Origin: Phytophthora colocasiae
Lineage: Eukaryota > Oomycota > Peronosporomycetes > Peronosporales > Peronosporaceae
Assembly (NCBI GenBank): GCA_018806915.1
Contig: JAGKQI010000096.1
Coordinates: 1-64,000, forward strand
Reading direction: 5' to 3'
Length of the DNA: 64,000 nt
The notes under the pieces were generated by a model. It was not told the DNA's origin, ran no database searches, and worked only from the letters and a program-made list of their open reading frames with translations. The position numbers were made by a program, and so were the translations under genes. This document shows positions 21,145 through 31,968 of this stretch, in pieces; the first letter of the stretch is position 1; each line of letters starts with the position of its first letter.

Positions 21145-24100
21145 ATGCGCGTGTTCCGCTTCGCCATTGACCGGGGCGGAACTTTCACGGATGTTTACGC
21201 CGAGATGGACGTGCTGGACGCCCAGGGGAACGTCGTGGACGTCCAGCCCAAGGTCATTAAGCTGCTCTCGGAAGATCCAGCCAATTACCCTGATGCGCCA
21301 AGGTACGCCCATCCCCATTCAATACAATACTATTGAGGGGATGTTAACCGATTGCTTAATGCAATTAGAGAGGGAATCCGTCGCGTACTGGAGATCATGA
21401 CGGGCGTCCCTCACCCTCGAGACCAACCAGTGGACACATCCAAGATCCAGAGCATTCGGATGGGTACAACAGTGGCTACCAACGCTCTGCTGGAACGCAA
21501 TGGAGAACGCACAGTACTTGTGACCACGAAGGGCTTTCATGACTTGCTGTACATCGGCAATCAATCTCGTCCAAAGATCTTTGACTTGGAGATCCACATG
21601 CCCGATGTTAGTTGAGATGGTGCATTTTGGTTCAGATTTTAGTCGAAAGTGCTCACAGGATGTGTATTTGATTTGGTGGCTACAGACGCTATACGACTCG
21701 GTGATCGAAGTGGATGAACGTCTGCAGCTTGTGAACAGTGAGAAAGACCGGCTCCCGACGGATGAAAAAGGAATCAGTGGCGACTACATCCGTGTGACCA
21801 AGGAACTGGACGTCGAGGACCTCACGAAGAAACTTCAGGCTGTTCGTGATGACGGAGTGGAGAGTGTAGCCATTGTTCTGCTCCACTCATACACGTTCCC
21901 TCGACATGAGAAGAAGGCGCGCGACATCGCCACGAAGTTGGGCTTCACACAGGTCTCACTGTCGTCTGAAGTCATGCCGATGGTGAAAGCTGTGCCACGT
22001 GGTTTCACCACTTGCGCTGACGCTTACCTTACTCCAGTGATTAAGAAATACGTTGCATCATTCTGTGCTGGTTTCGGCGAAGGATTGGACAAGGTGAACA
22101 TTAGTTTCATGCAGAGTGACGGCGGACTGGCGCGTATGAAGCACTTTCACGGCCATCGTGCGATCCTTTCTGGCCCTGCTGGTGGTGTGGTAGGTTACGC
22201 ACGTACAACACGCCCGCCTGAAACATCAAACGCTGCCTCGGTGCAACCTGCAGTCATTGGTTTTGACATGGGTGGCACCTCCACGGATGTATCTCGCTTT
22301 GACGGCAAATTCGAGCACGTTCTTGAGAGTGTGACGGCTAACGTCACTGTGCGTGCGCCTCAGTTGGACATCCAGACGGTGGCTGCTGGAGGCGGCTCTC
22401 GATTGTTTTTCAAGAATGGCTTGTTCCTGGTTGGTCCCGAGTCCGTCCGCGCGCACCCTGGACCTGTGTGTTACCGCAAGAATGGTTACCTAAGTGTCAC
22501 GGACGCCAACCTGGTTACAGGGCGTATCCTGCCTGACTTCTTCCCCAAGATCTTCGGTCCCAATGAAGACGAACCTTTGGATGTAGCTGGATCTAAGAAA
22601 GCGTTCGAAGAGCTCACGGAGGAAATCAACGCGTCAGCAGGAGCCAACGGAACGCAGTACACAATGGAAGAAGTGGCCTCGGGATTCCTGCGTGTAGCTA
22701 ACGAAGCTATGTGCCGTCCAATTCGAAATCTGACGCAAAACAAGGGCTACGACATCAGCACGCACATTCTCGCGTGCTTTGGAGGTGCTGGACCACAGCA
22801 CGCGTGCTCGATCGCAAAGGCGCTGGGTATGTCGAAGGTCTATATCCACCGCTACAGTGGCATTCTCTCGGCGTACGGCTTGAGCGTGGCGGATAGTGTT
22901 GTGGACAAGCAGCTCCCTTCTTCTGCAGAATACAACGCCGAGACGAAGTCGTCTCTCGTTAGCAGCCTTACCAAGATCGCCGATGAAGCGGTGAATGAGT
23001 TGGTGGCAGACGGATTCCAACCAGAAGATGTGCAGGTTCAGTATTTCCTCAACATGCGATACGAAGGCACGGACAGCGCTGTCATGACCCGAGGCCCTGT
23101 CAGTGCGAAGGGTGAATCACCTACCGCTAGCACTGATGCTCTTGCAGCCTTCGATTTTGACGGTAGCTTTGTGAAGAAGTATCAGCGTGAATTCGGTTTT
23201 GTGCTACAGAACCGAGCGATTCTTATTGATGATGTCCGTGTGCGTGCAACGGTATCCCCGGATCTGAAGGACCCTGTATTGAAGGCTACCAACGCTGATG
23301 CAGTCGAATCGTGTCTTGCTCACTCGACGACTCCGTTCTACTTTGAAAAGGAGAAAGCTTGGAAACAAATCCCCGTCTACCTGCACGAAGAACTCTTGGA
23401 ACGTCGAGGTGCCAAGTACAGCGGGCCTGCGATTATCATGCAAGGTACAGCAACAGTGGTGGTGGAGCCCGACTGGGAAGTGCAAATAATGCCCAGTGGC
23501 GACTTGTACTTGGTGTCTGCCGAGTCTGTGAAGAAAGAAAAGCTTCCTGTTGTGCGCTCTGAAGATGTACCACTGGATCCCATTCAGCTCTCCGTGTTTT
23601 CGCATCGCTTTATGGGAATCGCGGAGCAAATGGGCCGCACGTTAGCCCGTACGTCGGTGTCTGTGAATATCAAGGAGCGATTGGACTTCTCATGTGCTCT
23701 GTTCGGCCCTGATGGCGGTCTCGTGGCCAACGCGCCCCATCTTCCGGTGCACCTTGGTGCTATGCAGCAGGCGGTGCGTCATCAACTTAACTATTGGGGA
23801 GACGATCTCCATGATGGAGACGTATTGGTCTCGAACCACCCGCAGCTTGCAGGCGGCTCGCATCTGCCGGATATCACCGTTATTACGCCCGTTTTCGACA
23901 AAGCAAGCGGCAAAATCGAGTTTTTCGTGGCTAGTAGAGGCCACCACGCTGATATCGGCGGTATTTCTCCAGGATCCATGCCCCCGCTGTCCAAAACGCT
24001 CTCGGAAGAAGGCGCAGCAATTGTGGCGTTCAAGCTGGTGGAGGGCAAGGTGGGCGAGTTCCGTGAGAAGGAGATCACCGACATTCTACTGCAAAAGGGA

Positions 24101-25177
24101 CGTTTGGACGACCAGGGACGACCTTGCATTGGCACGCGCAATTTACGTGATAATTTGTCGGACCTTCGCGCTCAAGTGGCGGCTAACCAGCGTGGTGTGG
24201 TGCTGATGCACGAGCTCTGCGCTGAGTACTCGTTGCCTGTGGTGATTGCGTACATGGACTACATCCAACAAGCTGCTGAGATTGCAGTACGTAATATGCT
24301 GCACGAGTTCTCGCTGCAGAAGAATCTGTCTGAATTTGGAGTGGTGAATGCCGAAGACTTCATGGACGATGGAACGAGGATTGCGCTTCAGATCTCCATC
24401 GATCGTCGCACCAACTCCGCTGTATTTGACTTTGCTGGCACTGGACCGGAGGTTTTTGGAAATGTCAACACGCCACCAGCAGTGACGTATTCTGCGATCA
24501 TTTACTGTCTGCGCTGCCTGCTGCCTGGTGAAGACCTGCCACTGAACCAGGGCTGTTTGACGCCCATTGAGGTCCGTTTCCCTAAGGAAGGCAGCATTCT
24601 AAACCCCAGTAACAACGCGGCTGTCGTTGGAGGTAATGTGCTTACCAGCCAGCGTATCACCGACGTGATCCTGAAGGCTTTTGGAGCTTGTGCAGCATCC
24701 CAGGGTTGCATGAACAACCTCACGTTCGGTAGCGCTACACTTGGAGGATATTACGAGACGATCGCTGGAGGAGCTGGAGCTGGACCGTCGTGGAACGGAC
24801 GCAGTGGAATTCACACGCACATGACCAACACACGTATCACGGACCCGGAGATTCTGGAGAAGCGCTTCCCTGTTCTCCTTCGTGCTTTTCACCTTCGCGA
24901 AGGATCAGGAGGCATCGGCAAGTTCCGTGGAGGTGACGGCGTGGTGCGTCAGATCGAGTTCCTCGAGGGTATGACTGTGAGTATCTTGTCGGAGCGTCGT
25001 GCCTTCCAACCCTACGGCCTGGAAGGTGGTGCACCAGGTGCTCGGGGAATCAATTTGCTCCAGCGCCTCGGTGATCGTACGGTGAACCTTGGTGGCAAGA
25101 ACACAGTGGATGTGCTACCTGGAGAGGTTTTGACGCTGTATACGCCTGGAGGCGGAGGCTTTGGATCAGCCAAGTAA
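21145..25177 (+). CDS. 5-oxoprolinase (ATP-hydrolysing, OPLAH type)
   Basis: Spliced as join(21145..21302,21369..21606,21686..25177), 1295 aa, matching the eukaryotic enzyme (about 1290). Introns are 66 and 79 nt. The enzyme opens 5-oxo-L-proline to L-glutamate with ATP, in the gamma-glutamyl/glutathione cycle in the cytosol. The hydantoinase A N-terminal segment starts [15 protein letters not shown]. HyuA motifs include [16 protein letters not shown], then SGPAGGVVG and [13 protein letters not shown]. The HyuB half begins near [20 protein letters not shown] and includes [23 protein letters not shown] and RGHHADIGG. The C-terminal glycine-rich end [10 protein letters not shown] is typical. 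Start chosen at [12 protein letters not shown]; an in-frame ATG at 21085 would add 20 residues. Confidence 0.93.
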
Positions 25178-25274
25178 GCGACCATGATTCTACCTAGGAC
25201 ATGCTCGCGGTTAGAAGAGAGCAATTGAGTTGGCTGTGACGTTCTCCGTAAGAGTTTAACTGTTCTTTTCCTCT

Positions 25275-26264
25275 CTAATTCTCGTCTTTCTTCTTGTTTT
25301 TTCTCTTCCGTTCCATCGACTCCAACATGTCAGCATACGCATCGAGTTCAGCGTCCAATTCCCCACGCAAACTCTCGTTCCGCTTGTTCAAGTCGGTGGT
25401 TGGCAACCCTTCCGGACGCTTCGAGCCTGGCTTTCGGACTGCCTTAGCTGCAATCTTTCTGATCTGCTTGTTCTTCTTCCTCTTCTGCTGCAGCTCCTCC
25501 TGCTCAACTAGGAACTCCTCCATCGACACAGGGTTCCTCTTGTACCTGCATTGGTGAGCTGTGTGACCCAAATTGCCGCAGTTGGAGCAGATGCGAGGCA
25601 CCAGACAGTTTCTCGCCCGGTGACCAGGCTCCCCACAGTTTGTGCACACGCGATCCTTGTCCAATTCGCGACGTAAAGCCTGGTGAAATTTACGTTGCTT
25701 GAGCTGTTCTTCGTCCCACACGCTCTCCAGCTCCGAGTCGTAGTCGATGTCGTCCACGTCCGTCCTAATCAGGTGGTCCGCAGCTCGTCGACCAAGCTCC
25801 ATGTGGCGGTCCGAGTTGCCACGACGACGAAACGTGTTTCGTTTGAAAGCTCCTGAGCTGCGACTGGTGCTCTTGGTCATGGGAGTGCTGTCTTCTTGCC
25901 AGTCATCAGTGAACGGGTCATTAGCATCAGCATTTCGCTTATTGCTGTCGTTGTCTTGGTCCATATCCAGTTGGAACTGCTGAGAATGTTGCAAAAGACG
26001 TTCAAGTGGACTCATACCATCGTCATTAGCCTCCTGTTCATCTTTATTGGCGTCTTCTAGCGCCAATTCTCCATCCTGGTCTTCTTCTTCGTTTTTGGAC
26101 CCGTCATTAGTCGAAAATGCACCGTTTTTCGATAAATTCAGAGAGTTCAACTGAGCAGAGAGAATGTTGACATTATTTCCTAGTGAATGAGCAGCGATGG
26201 AGGCCGCAGGAGCGCGTAACAGCCGAGAACGAGCGGCAAGAAGTGGCAGCGACAGCGACACCAT
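25275..26264 (-). CDS. CCHC zinc-knuckle protein, probably mitochondrial RNA-binding
   Basis: The product is 329 aa from one exon. Two adjacent CCHC knuckles (CTNCGEPGHRARNC and CSNCGNLGHTAHQC, about 206-237) indicate single-stranded RNA or DNA binding. A Lys/Arg-rich helical tail (VEQEELQQKRKKNKQIRK and further) follows. The N-terminus (MVSLSLPLLAARSRLLRAPA) is Arg/Ser/Ala-rich without acids for about 25 residues, as in mitochondrial targeting peptides. The middle is acidic and disordered. It stands divergent to CAF1. I do not recognise a named ortholog. Confidence 0.7.
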   Translation of the reverse strand: MVSLSLPLLAARSRLLRAPAASIAAHSLGNNVNILSAQLNSLNLSKNGAFSTNDGSKNEEEDQDGELALEDANKDEQEANDDGMSPLERLLQHSQQFQLDMDQDNDSNKRNADANDPFTDDWQEDSTPMTKSTSRSSGAFKRNTFRRRGNSDRHMELGRRAADHLIRTDVDDIDYDSELESVWDEEQLKQRKFHQALRRELDKDRVCTNCGEPGHRARNCLVPRICSNCGNLGHTAHQCRYKRNPVSMEEFLVEQEELQQKRKKNKQIRKIAAKAVRKPGSKRPEGLPTTDLNKRNESLRGELDAELDAYADMLESMERKRKNKKKDEN

Positions 26265-26636
26265 CTTGATATGATGTGTGGTACGCTGTATACCAATAGT
26301 TCATCGCTTTTCCATTGGTTAAAATAAAGGAATGATTTCATTAGTTGAAATGAGAATATTTGCTATTGGTAGAAAAAAGAAATTTCTTTTAAGTACGAAG
26401 TCTAACAGCTCCCCAACAAAACAGAACAAAGGTGAGCTTCTCGACGCAGGTGGTGCTCTTCGTTCCGGGTGGTGTATAGCTCCTCCTGACTTCAGGTTAA
26501 CGTCATTTATTGGCTATTGTTCTTCTCGAGACGCGTGCAGTTGTTCTCCTGCAATTCCCGTCATCAACGTACGTCTATTAGCGTCGCTACAGACATTTAA
26601 AGTTCAAGTACAGACTCCACCTCCCTATCGTTCATC
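26265..26636. promoter_or_regulatory. divergent intergenic region, zinc-knuckle gene / CAF1
   Basis: These 372 bp separate two divergent starts. The zinc-knuckle side has an ATTGG word near 26317. No uORF of note. It presumably holds both promoters. Confidence 0.35.
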
Positions 26637-27455
26637 ATGCTGTCAGCTCGCCCCATGCCTGCTGACGTGGAGATCCGAGACGTGTGGGAGACGAACCTTG
26701 AGGAGACGATGAAGACCATCCGAGAAGTGGTGACCAAGGGCTGCTACGTGGCTATGGACACGGAGTATCCAGGTGTTGTGGCACGTCCCATTGGCTCCTT
26801 CACCACGTCGTCAGACTACCAGTATCAGACTCTACGCTGCAACGTGGATCTGCTTCGTATCATCCAATTAGGTGTGGCCTTCTTCAATGAAGATGGCTCG
26901 TACATGGAGGACTTGCCGGTGTGGCAGTTCAACTTCAAGTTCAGTCTCAGTGAGGATATGTACGCGCAGGACTCGATCGAGATCCTGAAACAGGCCGGCA
27001 TTGACTTTGCCAAGCACGAGGAACAGGGTATTGAAGTTGCGAGGTTCGGAGAGCTGCTGGTGCCTTCGGGTCTTGTCCTGGGTGACCACGTCAAGTGGGT
27101 TTCGTTCCACGGCTCGTCCGACTTTGGCTATCTACTGAAGGTTCTCACTTGCGCGCCTCTTCCAGCAGAAGAGGAGACGTTCTTCGACTTGTTGCATACG
27201 TACTTCCCAGCTACGTACGACTTGAAGCACGTGGGCATGGACTTCGACAAGGTGGGAGGACTCAGTCGCTTGGCTGAGGACCTTAAAGTGGAGAGAATAG
27301 GCATCATGCACCAGGCTGGCTCCGACGCGCTGCTCACAGCCGCTACTTTCTTCAAGATGATCGAAGCTTTCTTCGATGGCAACGTCGACAACGCAGCCAA
27401 ATACTCCGGTCAGCTTTACGGTCTGGGGAACAGCGTTGCGAACTTGGGTCAGTAG
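26637..27455 (+). CDS. CCR4-NOT deadenylase subunit CAF1 (CNOT7/8, POP2)
   Basis: The product is 272 aa from one exon, the expected family length. CAF1 is a DEDD-family 3'-5' poly(A) ribonuclease that shortens mRNA tails in the CCR4-NOT complex. The first catalytic pair is in YVAMDTEYPGVV (Asp41, Glu43). The second Asp is in WVSFHGSSDFGYLLK and the last motif in MHQAGSDALLTA. The segment VDLLRIIQLGVAF and the acidic YPATYDLKH-like stretch (TYFPATYDLKH) are family hallmarks. It converges with the SRP receptor beta gene, 117 bp between stops. Confidence 0.93.
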   Translation: MLSARPMPADVEIRDVWETNLEETMKTIREVVTKGCYVAMDTEYPGVVARPIGSFTTSSDYQYQTLRCNVDLLRIIQLGVAFFNEDGSYMEDLPVWQFNFKFSLSEDMYAQDSIEILKQAGIDFAKHEEQGIEVARFGELLVPSGLVLGDHVKWVSFHGSSDFGYLLKVLTCAPLPAEEETFFDLLHTYFPATYDLKHVGMDFDKVGGLSRLAEDLKVERIGIMHQAGSDALLTAATFFKMIEAFFDGNVDNAAKYSGQLYGLGNSVANLGQ

Positions 27456-27572
27456 ACTTTTACCGTTGGAAGACCACACACACAAAAAACAACGAACATC
27501 CACTCAGAAGACACTTGTGTATTAGAAGGAAGTCCGTGGTTGATGCTCATAGTCTTGCTTTGTTGTCTAGGC

Positions 27573-28472
27573 CTAGTGCTGCTGAATGAAGCGCACCACC
27601 TCGTAAATGTCGGCATCCTTGACGCTCACCTTGGCGAACGAAATCTCGCAGGGCGAGTCCACGTCGAACTCGAACGCTGCTCCGTCGCGTCCAACTGGGA
27701 CCTGGGACAGATCCTGCTCGTCCTCGTCGCCCTCTGTCTCCAACGACGAACGGGTCGTCTTGAGGTTCGTCAGCTCCTTCTCCAGTGCGTCACGCACCAC
27801 CTGCGGGCTGGCCGCACCTGCCTTGTCACTCTTGTTGCATACTACTAGGATCGGTGGCGTTTGGTCATTCACCTTCTTGTTAGCGAAGATATCGTACAGG
27901 AACCTGCAATCATAGTATTAGACTATTGTTCAATATATTGCAATAATGAAGTTCCGGAACGTACTCTGCAGCTTGTCGGAATGCCTCTGCGTCATTGGCA
28001 TCCACGAAGAAGGCGATGCATCCAGCAATAGGATAAAAGTCTGCCAAGCGCCTACGACACCAATAAACAGTGAGTATTGTGACTATTGCAATCCCAATAG
28101 ATTGCAATACTATGCTACTTACGAGCGAACACGTTCGTGACCAGGATAGTCACAGACTGTAAGTTCCGCATCGAACTTGTCCGGATTGTACTTCTGGTGC
28201 ACCATGAAGCGGAAGGTTTGGTCCTTCATAGAAGTGACAGTGTCCACGTGCTCTCCGTCGCGAATAAGGTGGAAGAAGCTCGTCTTGCCAGAGTTACGCG
28301 GGCCCAAAAGCAAAGCCATTTTCTTCTTCTTCCCGGTGAAGCTCACGTTGAGGCCGCGCATGTGCAGGATGAAGCGCACTACCAGCACCAGGTAGATCAC
28401 TACGAGAATAACGAAGGGCACTACCATGTAGGCCGGCGCCCCGTAGATCTTGTAAGTCAAAAGCTCCAGCAT
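27573..28472 (-). CDS. signal recognition particle receptor subunit beta
   Basis: Spliced as complement(join(27573..27903,27965..28051,28123..28472)), 255 aa. Introns are 61 and 71 nt, phases consistent. SR-beta is an ER membrane-anchored Ras/Arf-like GTPase that docks SR-alpha for cotranslational targeting. One N-terminal membrane helix (about 17-36, VVPFVILVVIYLVLVVRFIL) precedes the G domain: G1 GPRNSGKT (57-64), G3 DYPGHE, G4 NKSD. The segment GCIAFFVDANDAEAFRQAAE then FLYDIFAN is characteristic. An acidic insertion (ETEGDEDEQD) lies between G4 and the C-terminal helix. Confidence 0.9.
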
Positions 28473-28887
28473 CGTCTCACCACGGGATAGCTAGATCGGG
28501 AATGACACGTCGACTACGCATGCACTTTATATCGTATATCGGTACATATATCGGTAAGCCGCAGGCGGAGACGGTGACTGTAGCATCTGTTCTTATAGAG
28601 GATATCCTTGCCGTGTGCATTGTACAGGGCAGTTAGCGCCTCGCAACTTCGTCACAAGCTGTAGTGTAAATGGTTCTCCATGCTTGTACCAAGTTTCGTC
28701 CGCGCAAGTGGTCTGTGTGGAGCGCTAGGGCGCTTCCTCCCGTGCGGCATAGTGATCGACAGATATTAATATGACGTTAATATATGTCCCTCAGTGTACA
28801 CATACAAATGCTACATAGAACAGCACCGACGAGATCCCTAATCAAGTGTGAGGCATTTCTGTAACTGTAGAGTACTACACAGATCAG
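28473..28887. other. divergent intergenic region with degenerate palindromic element
   Basis: It is 415 bp between SRP receptor beta and an SDR gene. It carries the second copy of the palindrome family (28748-28797). No gene seen. Confidence 0.5.
28748..28797. repeat. degenerate copy of the palindromic element
   Basis: An imperfect hairpin: CATAGTGATCGACAGATATT on the left, and on the right the complement-like AATATATGTCCCTCAGTG. Core words (GTGA-CGACA-ATATTAAT) match the perfect palindrome at 6534-6587. Confidence 0.6.
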
Positions 28888-29916
28888 ATGTCCGAGCCCC
28901 CGCGACGTCGAGAGCGTGTGAATGTAGTATGGAAGCCTGCGCACCTAACAGGAGTGTTGGTGTTGGCGTTGACCTTCCTGGATGCGTCGACTGTCGTACA
29001 CGTAGTACGCATTCTACTCTTCCTGTACTTCCTTCTGTCCAGTCTGGACTTGGCATTGACACGCTACCACCTCTGGAAATTCGAGCCCACAACCCCCGAG
29101 CTCAAACGCTATGCACTAGTGACTGGAGCTTCTTCTGGACTAGGAAGGGAGATGAGTTATATGTTATCAGAGCAGAAATATTCCTTAGTGTTAGCTGCAC
29201 GCACTGAGACGGTCTTAGAACGGATGCGGACGGAGATTGAACTGGTGAATCGACCGGTACAAGTTCTCGTGTGTGTCTGTGACTTATCGACAATGGAAGG
29301 GATCAAGAAACTCATCAAGTTCGTGAAAGACAAGGAGTTGATCATTGACATCCTCGTGAACAACGCTGGGGCGTGTTTGACCAAGGACTTCGTTCTACTA
29401 AAGGAGAAGGAGATGGACGAGCTCATGACACTTGACATGCACGCGATGGTCAAGCTCACACATGCTATTGTACCACAAATGGTAGAACGGAAGATTGGGC
29501 GTGTGTTGAACATCAGTTCCGTTGCAGGAACGGTTGCAGTCCCTACAGCTGCGCTCTACGGTAGTAGCAAGGCTTTCGTGACGAATTTCAGCCAGGCGTT
29601 GAGCTACGAACTACGTTCTACAGGTGTCACAGTCACTTGTGTATGTCCGGGGCCAGTGGATACCAATTTCAGTAAGACAGCGGATCTCGACAAGGCGGTG
29701 TGTATGACGGTACCAGGACTCGCAGCAGATGCCAAGGACACGGCCAAGATGGCGCTGGATGCCATGTTTAATGGCCAAGTTCTCGTCTACGACACGTGGT
29801 TTGCTTATGCCGCTGCGAACCTGGTTCAAACCATCATACCAGGACGTTTAGCTGCATTTTGCTATGGTGCTGGGATGCATGAGCTCAAGAATGTCTGGCA
29901 CATGTTGAAGAGATAA
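28888..29916 (+). CDS. short-chain dehydrogenase/reductase, membrane-anchored
   Basis: The product is 342 aa from one exon. A hydrophobic N-terminal region (about 19-57) is followed by the Rossmann motif TGASSGLG (79-86), the NNAG motif, the active-site Ser in LNISSVAG and the catalytic pair in ALYGSSKAF (Tyr and Lys). PGPVDTNF is the classical-SDR PG motif. The layout resembles 17-beta-hydroxysteroid/3-ketoacyl-CoA reductases of the ER (HSD17B12-like), but the substrate cannot be told. It is paralogous to the minus-strand SDR at 42724-43767, with similar length, anchor and motifs. Confidence 0.85.
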   Translation: MSEPPRRRERVNVVWKPAHLTGVLVLALTFLDASTVVHVVRILLFLYFLLSSLDLALTRYHLWKFEPTTPELKRYALVTGASSGLGREMSYMLSEQKYSLVLAARTETVLERMRTEIELVNRPVQVLVCVCDLSTMEGIKKLIKFVKDKELIIDILVNNAGACLTKDFVLLKEKEMDELMTLDMHAMVKLTHAIVPQMVERKIGRVLNISSVAGTVAVPTAALYGSSKAFVTNFSQALSYELRSTGVTVTCVCPGPVDTNFSKTADLDKAVCMTVPGLAADAKDTAKMALDAMFNGQVLVYDTWFAYAAANLVQTIIPGRLAAFCYGAGMHELKNVWHMLKR

Positions 29917-29985
29917 AGCGTCAAGGCAATCTTTCAGTAGTGCACTACTGTACCGGAAGCTTTAACGCTGGATGAGTGATGCTGT

Positions 29986-31728
29986 CTATTGTGGCTTCAT
30001 GTGTGAAAGAGCTTGAATTTTCACTGCATCGATCACCTGAAGTAACGGAATGTTCTGTTCTACAGCAATTGCCTTGCAGTGCTCAAACTCTGGATGGACA
30101 TTCACAGCTTCGTCACCGTAGAACGCAACTTTGACGTCCACAGAGCGACCAAATGCAGTGACAGACACCAACTTACGCGAGAGGAAGACACGATCCATTA
30201 CGTTGCTGTTCAAATAAATGTGTATTGGTACAGTTTTACAGGATAATGTTAGTTAGAAAAAACCTAGTGCCAGCTTTTGACACGTACCGACGCACTCCCA
30301 GCGTTGTGGTTTCTCGAAAAAGCACCTCCAAAATCTCCTCTTCATGTTCAGCTCGGCACAAAACGCTGTACAACAAATCAATATCAACACTTTTAGAGAA
30401 AATACCCGGCACTTACCTCAAACAAACGCCAGGTCGGTTCTTCTTCATCTGAATAGGCTGTTTCCAAACGTCAAGTGCGTGGTGCTCCGTCAGCAACCGT
30501 TCCGATACGTATCCGATTACCTGCGGGTTCAGATCATCCACGTTGGTCTCCAGAACAACGACTTTCTCGGTAGTAAAAGGACAAAAAGACCTCAAAGTAG
30601 TAGCAGCATTGACGTAGCTCTTCTCCGTAGCCATCGGGTCGATCTTCGTTCCAATAGCAACACGGACAATGTTGGCGTGTTCCGGGAACTCCTTCGTACC
30701 AGCTCCAACACCGGTATGTGTCGGGATGAAGGCAGGTGGTTCACCAAACGTAGACGCCAAAGCCTTGACAAGGCTGATTCCTGTAGGCGTCACTAGTTCT
30801 CCCTTTGCTCTACATTTTTTTCAAGTAGAATTGTAAGACAACAAGTGATACACAGTCATTCTACCGCAGTAAACGTACCCTTTCGGAGCTGGACACACTG
30901 GGACTCCAATCATCAAACGGAACGTAGCAGGAGGAGGTACCGGTAGAACGCCGTGCATACACTTGACAGTTCCAGAGGAGAACGGGAGAAATGACGCATG
31001 GACTTCACGAACACCCAGTAGATCCAGAGCAATTACCGACCCAATCGTGTCGACGATACTGTCAATTGCCCCCACTTCGTGAAAATGGATCTCCTCCAAC
31101 GTAGTGCCGTGGGTGTGAGCCTCCGCTTGGGCCAGTAGAGTGAATACTACGATACTCTTCTCCTTCACCCAGTCCGACAGATCACTCTCGTTAATTAAAG
31201 CCTTGATGTCGTCCAGATTGCGCATCGGTTCTACCTCGTGTTCATGATGGTGGTCATGTGAGTGATCGTGGCTCATCTCAACGGTAGAATATTCTACCTC
31301 CGAAACTACCTTCTCGTGGCTATGCGTGTCATCATGACCATGGCCGTGTGTATGACTGTGACCATGCCCGTGGCTATGACTGTGGCTATGACTGTGGCTA
31401 TGACTGTCAATGGGAGTGGGGGGTCCTGCCTCCTTGTGCTGGTAGATTGAACTCACGTGGGCCTTAGTACCAGCGATACTACCAGGTCCCTTCCAAGCTT
31501 TGGTAGTACTCAACTCCCACTCGCCCTTGATCCCTTTCAGAGACTCGAGACTACGCTTGACTTGTTCCAATGGGGCACCCTACGAAATGGCAATAAGGTG
31601 TAAATTACGGGAGAATAGTGATACAGAGTAGTGTGGTAGAATCCTACAGCGTCGATTAGTGCACCTAGGAGCATGTCACCCGCGATGCCGGCGGAGCAGT
31701 CGATGAAGGCGATGGTAGAGCCGCTCAT
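29986..31728 (-). CDS. LarC-type nickel-pincer cofactor biosynthesis protein
   Basis: Spliced as complement(join(29986..30205,30288..30365,30417..30809,30879..31579,31648..31728)), 490 aa. Introns are 82, 51, 69 and 68 nt and phases agree. LarC inserts nickel into the pincer nucleotide cofactor first known from lactate racemase. The N-terminus has the family signature FIDCSAGIAGDMLLGAL. A His-rich metal-binding stretch (HSHSHSHSHSHGHGHSHTHG and more, about residues 80-130) follows. Further motifs are the pattern EEIHFHEVGAIDSIVDTIG, PVPPPATFRLM, GELVTPTG and MKKNRPG, all in family order. Four spliceosomal introns show it is resident in the nuclear genome, not contamination. The family is mainly bacterial and archaeal, so ancient transfer is plausible. 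Confidence 0.85.
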
Positions 31729-31968
31729 TCTACCTGAGAGTTAAACTGATCGGTAGAATGACATCAGTGGAAGCGGTGGTCTTAGTGCAACATCAGTGCT
31801 GCTTCGATTTGCAGCAACTTAAGCAAGTTCAACCAGTGCGGTAGGTGCTGACTCGGTAGTGTACTACATGCACTCTATGCAGGTCTCTCTGCAGTCAGTG
31901 GACCGGTTTCGATCCCTTGCCAAGTCTACTGCCCGTGCTTAAGTCAAGCCAGTCACTACCTCACCATC

